Position numbers and translations under genes: made by a program. Of a DNA stretch of 64,000 bases, positions 55,176 to 64,000 are shown piece by piece; position 1 is the first letter of the stretch, and every line of letters begins with the position of its first letter. Location: positions 143,664-207,663 of the forward strand of contig JAAKBF010000005.1 in the NCBI GenBank assembly GCA_012656075.1, given 5' to 3'. Origin of the DNA: Phytophthora hibernalis (lineage: Eukaryota > Oomycota > Peronosporomycetes > Peronosporales > Peronosporaceae). The notes under the pieces were generated by a model. The model had not been told where the DNA came from. It made no database searches and was given only the letters and a program-made list of their open reading frames with translations.

Positions 55176-55510
55176 GAAACGAGGCGAAGTTGCCGTGCTT
55201 CCGGACCTCGGATGTCCGCGCCAATTGACCCCGCGTTGTGCTTGGTGTAATCCAGCGTCTCTCAAGCTGAAGACAATGGCGTTGTTAGTTCACTATCACA
55301 TTAGCTTGCACGTTTGCTATTCAATATGTACGAGGGATTTACTGTCAGAACATCATTCGATATTGACGTTATGAATAGCTCCAGCATTCGCACACCGCGA
55401 AGAATGGTCGCTCCGTGTGTGCATATTTTAAAGTCAGCTGTGGTTCCTAGTGGGCGCTAGGAAGTTCCTAAATTTTGCAGCCTACTCTTCTTCGCTGTGG
55501 CCTAACTCTT
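55176..55510. other. MULE 3' flank, no gene
   Basis: No domain recognised in either orientation. Confidence 0.4.
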
Positions 55511-55511
55511 C

Positions 55512-57230
55512 GATGCGGTGTTTTCAGCACCGATCGCACGCGCACGTAAACCACCGCTCGTTACCGTATTGCACGGTTATCTGGGCACCAACAGATACCT
55601 TCTTGATCATTTTGACGAGCACTCTAACGCGAGTGCGCGTCTGCTGCTCCACCAAGGAGGCGATTGGGGCGCAGGAAAGAGGCATGAAGCGTGTTATCGA
55701 CCCGCACCTCAGAGCATTCACGTAGATGTAGTTCCCCTGCGCAGATTTCGCGTTGCACAACAACGTGTATTCTCTGTTCTGCTTTATCGCTTGAGGCGGT
55801 TGTCCTTCGACCACAGCAGGGAACCCAGTCAGCTCCCCGCATTACTCGCCCAACACGTCGCCTATATCCAGAGCCGCGGTTGTATAGACTACAAGGCCAA
55901 CACGGCCCGTGTCGAACAACTTTAGCATGCTCAGTGTCCGCGGAGCATTGCTGCACCTCGCTCCGAGTTTGCAATACTTAGGAGTACAGAACGCCGTGGA
56001 CGCGACGTTAGAGCATATGCCCCAGAAGCAGTCGCCGAAGCACTTGCAGGCGTCGAAGCTCCCGACGTCGGGGAACTTCACGCCGTTGTGCTTGTAATTT
56101 GATCGATATCTGCGGGCCACGGCACCGTCCGGAACAGTGTGCGACCCTCCTTCGCGGCAGGATCTGGAAACGACGTCCGTCTGGCGTGCAGGCTCGAGCT
56201 CTTCAGGGCTGTTCTGCAGGGCCTTGAACTTGACAGCCTTGAAAGTCTTGTCATGGTAGATCTACCTTTCGCTCTTCCTTATTGCGCATTTCGTCAGGTG
56301 CCGGTGCTTCCTTGGTCTGGGGACGTTCAACTGGGCCCGCTTCTTCTTAGCCTGGTGTCGGATCTTGGCACGGACGTGGCAGTTCGGAATGGATCGCACG
56401 TAGGCAGACGCCTCCATGTCACTGAGCTTGCTTGGCCAGCCTGAGCACTCGACTGCATCTCGCTGTCATCTCCAGAGGACACCAGATCGATTATCTGCTT
56501 AAATGCAGACATTTCGAAACTCCCCGCGTTTGTTTCGCAGGCCGCGGATATGGGGGGACTCCTCCACTGCCCGTTGTGGCTAAGACATCGCTGCTAGGAG
56601 TGCTGGGCGGCTGAACATGCTCAAAGCCCGGCTCGGGGAGCTGCAAATGCTACGCTGTTTCGTTTCCGGCACAATTGCATCACACTCGTCATGAAGGGTT
56701 TCGTGAGGGGCTTCTAGAGCAGCTGCGACCGCTCCTTCCAGCGCTTTTTCAGTGCGCTGGACCGCGTAGACGCCGAAAAGGTTCCATCAAACAGCTCGTA
56801 GGTGCGAAGCTTGCGCCACGTTGAATCTTCAGTCTTGAGGGGTTGCTGAAGCGGTCTCTGACCCGCTTCAGCATCATGTCCCTCGGGATGACCTCCTCCG
56901 TGTACACCGCTTTCGGGAACTTAACGTTCTCGTCGCCGTTAGCACGGGTGACGACAGCGCGGCGATATTCTCTGCGATCGTCGCACACGAACACCCGGGA
57001 GAAATACTCTACTGCGTCCCCTGCATGGAGCCCCTCAGGAGGCTGCTCCGATGTGCTGAGGCCCGGTGTCTTCGACGGGCGGGTGCTAGACGCGCAGCAA
57101 GCGCTTCCAGGTCGGAGGCGCTACTGTTTCCTGGTCGGTCGGTGGCTGAACTGATCCTGTGAACTGATTCTGGAGTGCACCACCCCAAAATGCAATCATT
57201 CATAGGCAGATCCCCGGTGGTGCGCATCGG
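55512..57230 (-). pseudogene. SET-domain pseudogene 2
   Basis: Minus strand, from the left flank: basic and acidic N-terminal text around 57230-56150 in several frames. Then RYRSNYKHNGVKFPDVGSFD, ACKCFGDCFWGICSN and FCTPKYCKLGARCSN (an AWS/pre-SET cysteine cluster, 56100-55960). Then LKLFDTGRVGLVVYTTAALDIGDVLGEY (SET start) and, in a second frame, EYTLLCNAKSAQGNYIYVN, RCGSITRFMPLSCAP, VGAQITVQYGNERWFTCACDRC, the post-SET cysteines. The cofactor motif NHSC is degenerated to PLSC, so methyltransferase activity is unlikely. Frameshift near 55820. The same family as 18395-19215. Confidence 0.75.
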
Positions 57231-58465
57231 GCTGAGCGGCCGAGCAGCGGAGCATACGACCCTGCACTGTTTGTGTGTATTGTGGGAGATAGGTTAGTGT
57301 GTTTGGCAGATTTTTACTTGTGAAAGTTATATTTCCTCTACACTTATATTAATAAATACCACCTTCTGGCATCAGTAGAACATCTCCTTTCCTAAAATAC
57401 GGTAAAGAACATTTTAAAGACTTCATATACGACTCTCATTACAGCACACTAAATACAACGTTACGATTCGACCTTCACCTGCTACGAGGAGAGGTGCAGC
57501 GTGGAGTTCCCGCCTACGAACAGTCAAGTTGTATAATGCTTTAGCCGCTCCGATACTCTGATAGTCTGATGGCGTCAATATCAACTTCACCCTGCATGGT
57601 ATTAGTGTCAAGCATCAGGGCGCTCGATGGGATCATGAACACTTATGCAGCGGGGAAGTGGGTGCTCTGCGGGGAGTGGATTTACTGTAAGGATGCTGTT
57701 TGTAAAATGAGTTTTTATCGCGCTCGCCCGGCCCGCAGAACTCTATTTTGGTTTTAGTTACATGCCATGCAACCTCTTCTTCTTATGCGCGCCTAAATCA
57801 TGCACTCACCCGTACAATTAGCTTCGCAAAATAGTCGCTGCCGTCTGGGAAGGTTGCTGGTGGCGCGGTGTAAACTATTTCCAGGTTGTCCTTGTACACA
57901 CTGAAATAGCATGCTACCTAATGAAAACAATACATGTATTGTCAATTTATTTTTCGCCTCTCGCTGCGCAGCGCGCGACGCGCTCGGCATGGCAGCTCAC
58001 TTTTCCTCAGCTCGAGCCACTTCGCTGCAGCTCATTGACCCGTGTGGGTTGTGCTCCCTTGCGTAACCACACATTACTTGCTGTACCCTCTAAGTTCGTC
58101 TTATCTTCGGCCCCTACAAAGTATAAAAACTCGGCCGAAGTTAGTGGTTACTCCTGCCTGTCCGTATACACTTGGCAAAGCTATCCGAAAAAGCGTACCC
58201 CTATAACTTTGTCCGATGATTTGGATTGGTTGAAAATCATTTTTTTACTGGCCACTATTTATGGTCAGTGTTGAATTCACGGCGGTGGACTCAAGAGGCG
58301 GGGCACGGCTGCAGCACAGGAGGACATGGGCTCGAACTTGGTGGTGCGCTGAGATTTATAGGCGGCGCGCAGACCTGTAGGCGGCGCAGAATTGGAGGCG
58401 GCGAGCGGGATTGTTGGCGTCGAGCTGGATTGTTGGTGGCGAGCGGACTTGAAGGTGGTGCATGA
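57231..58465. other. No gene recognised
   Basis: AT-rich part near 57340-57430. From about 58340 a series of GGCGGCGC/GAGCGG words leads into the 72-bp repeats. Confidence 0.4.
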
Positions 58466-58469
58466 ACTT

Positions 58470-58646
58470 GGTGGCGCGCTCGGACATGGTGGTGCGCTCG
58501 CACATGATGCAGTGTCTGGACTTGGTGCTGCACCTCGACTAGGTGGCGCGCTCGGACATGGTGGTGCGCTCGCATATGCTGCAGTGTCTGGACTTGGTGC
58601 AGCACCTCGACTTGGTGGCGCACTCGGACATGGTGGTGCCTTGGTT
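58470..58646. repeat. 72-bp tandem repeat, 2.4 copies
   Basis: Units start GGTGGCGCGCTCGGACATGG at 58470, 58542 and 58614 with only a few differences, and each contains two shorter GGTGGYGCGCTCG subunits. Open frames across it on both strands are repeat artefacts. Confidence 0.92.
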
Positions 58647-58887
58647 TCAGCGTCATTTATCTTGTGAGATTGGACACGGGCTTGGTGCCATTCTCGTTAT
58701 CTGCGATCGACACCAATTTGCCGGTGAACTTGGACTATATGGCGAACATGAAAACGATTGTGCAAATATGTGTTGAATGTACCGGGTTAATACCAAGCGA
58801 TATCAAGTGGAATCTCTCCTCCTATAATTATGCTACTGTCACTTCGGTCATTGACTTATCAGCGTCCGATGTCGGCTGCATGGATGG

Positions 58888-59430
58888 CTACAAACTTGAT
58901 GCGGGGAACAATCGAAATGATGCCCGTTGCGGATCGGTCAGCTCACTCCAAGCCTTGACTATACCGGTAAGTTTTCCGGATCGGTGCCGCCTTCGCTGAG
59001 CTCTTGCTGTGGCTTTAATAAAGCCATTCACTAACACTGATTCGCATTGACTTGCCATATATTGCAAAGCGGCGATCCATTGCATTCGATCGGACTCTCG
59101 GCAAGAAGGTGGCAGTGGTGGAATGCTGCTCATGCCGGCGACGTACTGTGCGATCTCGACCGCACGCAAACACTGTTTTTGAACGCGATGCCCAGCAATA
59201 TTAGGCAGAGACCCGAGACCCTCCATCACGAACTGGACCAGGAAATCAGAGAGCCGTTTCCCCTTCAACGTTGACAAGCTTGCTGGCCAAACCTGACTGA
59301 CCAACGGAGGGTGCAGCTGGAGTGATGGAGCAGCTGCAGCGCTGGCAGTGGGTTCGGTAGCGCTGAATAAAAAGGATAGAAGCTTACCAAACATCTCCTT
59401 CGTCACATGCGATGCACTCAGATTCGCCAA
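58888..59430 (-). CDS. Unrecognised 180-codon ORF
   Basis: Open from an ATG at 59430 to a stop at 58888, without interruption in a region where most frames are short. Features seen: an Ala-rich spacer (residues about 27-40), LSDFLVQFVMEGLGSLPN, an aliphatic helix MQWIAALQYMASQCESVLVNGF and an Arg-rich turn RAQRRRHRSGK near the C-terminus. No signal peptide or membrane span. No domain recognised. It may be a fragment of a mobile-element ORF. Confidence 0.4.
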   Translation of the reverse strand: MANLSASHVTKEMFGKLLSFLFSATEPTASAAAAPSLQLHPPLVSQVWPASLSTLKGKRLSDFLVQFVMEGLGSLPNIAGHRVQKQCLRAVEIAQYVAGMSSIPPLPPSCRESDRMQWIAALQYMASQCESVLVNGFIKATARAQRRRHRSGKLTGIVKAWSELTDPQRASFRLFPASSL

Positions 59431-59887
59431 AGTGACTTGCTTAGTCAGAAATATGTTGAATTTAGACCTGGCTGATGCGTCTTGCTTCCGGGAAGATGCG
59501 CCGAGCTCACTCTACATTAAATCGACTATTGCGTCGACATCTGCGTCGACACCGCCCTCCATCCTTGGTACTTCTTCCTCTGCTTCGACTTGCAAACCAC
59601 CATGACCCTTCACGACTCGGCTGTTACATAACCATGTTACGCTAAATCATGTTACGATAGTGTTGCACGAATGTACACTTTTATCTTGGCAACGAAGATA
59701 ATGAAATACCCTACTATAATAGCATTGCGTCCGCCGGCAGCGGCAATGCCCCCTACAGTTTAAAAGCAATTCAACCAGAGAAATCTTCGGACGAGCTTCA
59801 ACAATGGCCCCGCTGTGGGTGATGTGTGCCCGGAGACTCAGGCTACCGTCCAAACAAATGAGGGTGCACTCGCACTCGGTTATTAAA

Positions 59888-60041
59888 TACAGAGTTCCCG
59901 GGCAAAGGGAGAAAGGTGGGACATATAAATTCTTCCAGGTTAAAAGATTTGCAAACGGATAGAGCGAGACTTTGGGACAAATGTACTAATTATGCAAGGT
60001 AAATAACTGATTACGGTTCTCCCTTTGCCTGGAACTCTGTA
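59888..60041. mobile_element. Small MITE, 154 bp
   Basis: Inverted ends of about 25 bp (TACAGAGTTCC then GGCAAAGGGAGAA) with one extra base in the left copy. The outermost TA on each side fits a TA-target family. Non-coding. Confidence 0.75.
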
Positions 60042-60290
60042 TAAACTTGTACCGGAGGACGGTCGGTTTACACCGCGTATTGTACAGCAAACACCAAAAC
60101 TACTCGACTGGCACTTGCATAAAATAATTGGCACGTCAAATGAGTGGTGGGCACGACTTCTTCTAAAGCAGCACCAAAGAAATGCCGACATCACAGCTGT
60201 AGCGTATCTCAGCACATTTTACAAGCTCAGCGCTGCTGTCATTTACCAAAACTCCTAGTACCGCTCACTACGACACCAACTCAAGCCACC

Positions 60291-62040
60291 ATGCCTCGCC
60301 TTCCTTGGCTGACCCTCGCGTCCGCGATCCCGCACGAGGACGCCGACATGCTCATCCAGGACTTCAAGCGCTACAAGATCGCGAAGAGCGACCTTGGCCA
60401 TTGCCATGTTTGCCTACTTCCTGCCCCCACGCTATGCGAGTGCAGCTACTTCGCTGCTCGTCGGAGATCTGCGCTCGTGCCCTCCGGACGGGACGTGTCC
60501 ATGGAGAGCACGTTTGTTGAGGTGCTTCATGCTGCAGCTGGTCACGTTGGAGGAAGTGCACGCTCACACCACGGCTGTGCGTTCTCCGCAGCGCCCGCCT
60601 TCACTGTCAGCGGAGATGAAACGGGTCGCTCAAGACTGGGCTGCGCAAGGGCTGAAGACAAAGCGCGTCTGGACTGGGCTGCAGCAACGCTTTAACCTCA
60701 ACGAGAAAAGCATGCCCAGCCTTGCTGCTGTTCAACGGCTCGTGCATTACCACGTCACTGGTCGTCTTGGAGGCAGCGACATCCTTGACGTTGTTCGGGC
60801 CAAAGTTAGAGACCGAATCTTTAGTGGTGAAGAAGAGGAGGCGGCGGCGTTTTCACTGTGCTTGCGCCAGGACGACGAAGGCAAGCCCGTGGTTGGAAAC
60901 GGCAGCGACAGCAGCCCGTTTGTTGTCGGCGTCAGCACCAAGAAGCTATTGCGGCAAGCGGACCGAGACCCGGCTACTTTCATCCTACACCTCGATGCGA
61001 CGTACAAGTTGACGCAGGCGGGCTAACCCTGTCATTGTTGTGGGGCTGTCGGATCGGGCTCGCCACTTTCACCCGCTCGCGGTGTTTATCGTATCGCAGC
61101 AGAAGCAGCCCCAGTACACGGAGGTTCTGTAGCTAGTGCAACGAGCATTCGCTGCCGTCACCGGCAAGCCCCTGAACGTTCGATACGTGATGGGTGATGC
61201 GGACATCGCGCAATGGAATGCTGTACATGAAGTCTTGGGCGCCGACGTGTGCTTTATCATGTGCTACTTCCACGTAGCCAAGAAGGTCTTCGAGAAGACG
61301 CGGTCCCTCCACCCCAAGCGTGGCTGTCTCTGTCATGGAAGATATGCACAGACTGCACTTCACACTGAGTGAGGAAGCGTTTTCGTGAGGCTGGATGAAG
61401 TACAGAGGCGCTGGGCACTGGTGCCGCAGCTCTCGATTTTTCTGCTTACTTCGCCTCGGTGTGGCTTAACCGCAGGGTGTGGCGCTGGCAGTGCTACCAC
61501 ACGCCCAGTGGATTCGCAAGTACAAACAATCCGTGCGAGACCTATAACGCCGCCTTGAAGCGTGACGTTACTCTGCGTCGCAAGCTGAAGGTCGGCACGA
61601 TGCTGGATCAGTTGTTCACGTTGTGCGAGAGTGAGAGTGTTCGGTCGCGGCTGTTTGCAGACTCTCCTACACCGGACGCACGGCTCATTCGACGCGCTGC
61701 GGCACTGCAGCGGGAGAGGCTGCTATTCGAACGCCGAGTGGACCGGGGAGTTATCGCTTTCCTGCTCGATAGAAGCGTGCCCGACGCCGACAGCATCGTT
61801 CGTGTGGTGAGCTTACCAACCCCGCGAGTGTACGACGAGGTTTCGAGCCGCACGGTGGAGAATCTTCCTGTGACCGCGCAGCTCAGCCGCCTCACCGCTG
61901 CGATGGAGAGGTTGGGGATGCCCGACGAAGGCTGGCCGGTAGATGTTGAGCACCAGGTGTGTCCTTGCCGCATGTGCAGCAAGTTTGGATCTTGCGTGCA
62001 TGTGCTTTGCGGCTCGCCGCGCGTGGAAGCAGTGATCTGA
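60291..62040 (+). pseudogene. MULE transposase, nearly full length, frameshifted
   Basis: Starts at an ATG in a favourable context (GCCACC) with LPWLTLASAIPHEDADMLIQ. In order follow a zinc-binding region (GHCHVC, then LLRCSSEICARAL, then DGTCPWRARL), AEMKRVAQDWAAQGLKTKRVW (helical), SDSSPFVVGVSTKKLLRQ, and FILHLDATYKL near 60980-61010 (first Asp). Then YVMGDADIAQWNAV near 61187 (second Asp), CYFHVAKKVFEKT, FASTNNPCETYNAALKRD near 61512 (Glu), and a C-terminal SWIM finger VCPCRMCSKFGSCVHVLC near 61955-62015, ending TGA 62040. All catalytic acids and the CxC...CxH ligands are present. At least four frameshifts break it (near 60400, 60460, 61025 and 61370). It is the best-preserved of three MULE relics here. 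Confidence 0.88.
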
Positions 62041-62299
62041 ACGGGCAGGAGACGCTGGTGTACTGAGGTGCACGCAAGCGCCGGCGCCGTGCTCGTGTCC
62101 AGCCTGCCGGACGGCCGGCGAACAGCGGCGCAGCCCTTGCACTTGAGTAGTCCAACGTGCTTCTGCTACAGTACAAGACCGTAGCATTACAGAAAACAAC
62201 ATGTGCGTCATCCAAAAAAACATCGTTATTCAAAGGGTTCATGCACCTACCTGACATTCTCGCTGTCTTCTACATCAGTCGGCGCTTGCAGGGGTCGCG

Positions 62300-62535
62300 C
62301 GCACGTAGGCTGCCCTCGGAGCCTTGTGGCGGAGCGCTGGGGGTCGAGCTGTGGCCGCCGACGTGTTACTGTACGCCTGCACGCACACAATCACACATAG
62401 CACATCAGTTAGAGCTCGCACGCCACCACCACCAACTTCAGAAGTTGCGCACCGGTCGCGTGCGTAGACTGCCCTCAGAGCCTTGTGGCGGAGCGGTGGG
62501 GGTCGAGCTGTGGCCGCCGACGTGTGGATGTGGGC
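62300..62535. repeat. 159-bp spaced direct repeat
   Basis: A block of about 70 bp containing CCTTGTGGCGGAGCG and GGTCGAGCTGTGGCCGCCGA appears at about 62304 and again at 62463. It lies just downstream of the MULE gene and may be part of its terminus. Confidence 0.8.
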
Positions 62536-62539
62536 CGCT

Positions 62540-62950
62540 GCAATTTCGCCGCTACCGCTGCTTTTCTGAATGGTGGTGTTTCCATATGAGGAGCGTGTTG
62601 CTGGTTGGGGAGTTGCTAATTAAGGAGTGGTTGCCCGTTCAAGTTGGCGTTCTAGTACATCATCGCGAGACATCAACCGGGGTAGGGTACTATTGGTGCT
62701 GGTTGCCTCTTAACGGTGTTGGGCATCACGGCTGCAAGTGTTTTTGCAATTTTCTCCTTGTACCGGTATTACATGTACGGTACATTGTAAATTTCAATGT
62801 ACATGTACAATTTGTAACACACCAAATCCAAAGCTGTTGCCGATTGTCGCTGTTTCGTAGCCAGATACTACTTGTTTGTATTATATCGTAGGATTTTCCG
62901 CTCTATTTTTACTGTCATTCAAAATGATGTGAAGATGTATTACTTCAAAT
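62540..62950. other. No gene recognised
   Basis: Includes a palindromic TGTACATGTACA-type run near 62770-62812. No coding evidence. Confidence 0.4.
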
Positions 62951-62954
62951 TTGT

Positions 62955-63860
62955 ATGCAGCATTTTTGTGTGCTCGGATGGTGTCTATATCGTCACCTGA
63001 ATATCCAACGATCAGTCAATGCACGCCATTCGCCAAACGGAATCCAGATCGTCAAAGTCTGCCTTGCACTCGACGCTCACCATACCCTCGACGCCCATTA
63101 TGAGCTTGGTACCCGTCACGCACACGACGGCCTCTGCCAGCACGACGCCATGCACTTGACCCCCACCATGGATCCGGCACCCACCAGTCGCTCGGTATCT
63201 ACCACGTACCCGGCGGTCACTATCAACACGACGCTCTCCGCACGCTCAAAGTTTACAGAGCGCTCGTCTAACACCCAGGCGACCACGAGCAAGGCGAAGA
63301 GGAGTAAGAAGGTGCCCGCTCGCGATAGGAAGAAGGCGGTGGCTGGAGAAGAGGACGGAGGTTGGGACCAGCACAAGCGATCCTTTTATAGCTAAAATAC
63401 AGTCCGTGGACGCGGCCTTCACAGCTGAGGTGGCAGGTTGTTTGGAGGTGCTAGAAAACATGGACACCACATCTTGATGGCGAAAAGGGGTTGCAGCAGG
63501 CAACATTACAAAGGACCAACTGGAGACTACAACTGAGCGGCTACTGGAGCGTGTTGGGCTGACGCAAGTGACATCATTGGTGTCTACTGAGCCCAAACGT
63601 TCCGCCGATTGCAGCATTGCTCACTTTTATGATGGCAAATTTCACCTATTGCCTAAGGCTTTTGTGTTTCCTCGCACGGACCCTTCGGGTATGGAAACTG
63701 TGGTGGTTCGGCGACAGTCATCACGTCTATCCCCCGCTTATGAATATCCGTGCTTATGACCCCCCAACCAAAACATGCAAGAAACTTTCTCGACTGGGGT
63801 GTGATGGTGCGGCATATCACTGCTGCAGTATCCACTGGGTTGTCAATTCCAAGTAAGATG
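62955..63860 (+). pseudogene. Unrecognised ORF with WKLWWFG box
   Basis: The frame 62955-63395 (ATG at 63168 also plausible) is Thr/Ser-rich then Lys/Arg-rich (SKAKRSKKVPARDRKKA). Other frames continue: ITKDQLETTTERLLERVGL, FYDGKFHLLPKAFVFPRTD near 63635, and WKLWWFGDSHHVYPPLMNI near 63698-63750. The string of aromatic residues looks conserved and I associate it with repeated oomycete proteins, but I cannot name a function. At least three frameshifts. Confidence 0.4.
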
Positions 63861-64000
63861 TCGGAGCAACATCAATACAATCAACAGCAAACCGCAACTA
63901 TTAGTCTGCATTTTTAACCAATAATCATGCGTTTAGCCTTGTAGCAAAACAATCCTTCGTTTTTGACAGATAACTTATCTGAGATAAGTGAATGTCCGCC
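63861..64000. other. Window end, no gene
   Basis: Ends in GACAGATAACTTATCTGAGATAAGT, a short imperfect palindrome (TTATCTGAGATAA). Nothing else seen. Confidence 0.4.

Noticed and set aside
58340..58660. His/Arg-rich repeat protein on the minus strand
   Set aside because: Generated by the 72-bp tandem repeat and lacking independent support.

Overview
The window looks like nuclear DNA of a plant-pathogenic oomycete, most probably Phytophthora or a close downy-mildew relative. The main evidence is a family of small secreted RxLR-dEER effector genes. Three of these carry, about 50 bp before the ATG, a sequence matching 14 of 16 positions of the oomycete Inr+FPR core promoter. The transposon content also fits: Ty3/gypsy, Ty1/copia, Crypton-type tyrosine recombinases, MULE, PIF/Harbinger and Tc1/mariner relics. 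No housekeeping operon, rRNA locus or CRISPR array is present.

Layout. 1-3.8 kb: decayed Crypton-like recombinase, a tRNA-Ser-like sequence, a minisatellite and a copia relic. 5.8-8.3 kb: an RxLR effector with its own promoter, followed by a broken VPS9-domain (Rab-GEF-type) gene. 8.4-14.1 kb: MITEs, minisatellites, a dispersed repeat family and a 58-bp perfect palindrome. 14.6-20.9 kb: a second Crypton interrupted by a Tc1-like element with 231-bp inverted repeats, an unrecognised gene, a SET-domain pseudogene and an Ndc10/Crypton-like gene. 22.2-24.5 kb: a PIF/Harbinger pair (accessory protein and transposase, convergent). 24.5-34.2 kb: fragments of at least three gypsy elements. 34.3-35.9 kb: a 1.6-kb duplicate of the 5.9-7.5 kb effector segment, without its promoter. 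36-45 kb: a MULE fragment, then a gypsy element on the minus strand interrupted by a Mutator-type MITE with a 10-bp target duplication. 45.6-53 kb: the effector cluster, with one WY-like RxLR gene carrying a frameshift, a 1,780-bp tandem array (two full units and one partial) bearing an RxLR gene, and a diverged third paralogue. 54-64 kb: two MULE transposase relics with SWIM zinc fingers, a second SET-domain pseudogene, 72-bp tandem repeats and unrecognised ORFs.

The only genes that look intact are four small RxLR effectors (5881-6264, 34308-34691, 48447-48839, 52455-52844). Almost everything else is a mobile-element remnant with frameshifts. Many of the differences between near-identical copies are single-base changes in homopolymers. 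Some apparent pseudogenes could therefore be consensus errors of a long-read assembly. The biological theme is effector birth and loss driven by duplication inside a transposon graveyard: one copy has lost its promoter, one promoter has lost its gene, and one tandem copy is frameshifted at the EER motif. All family assignments rest on reading motifs by eye; no search was run.
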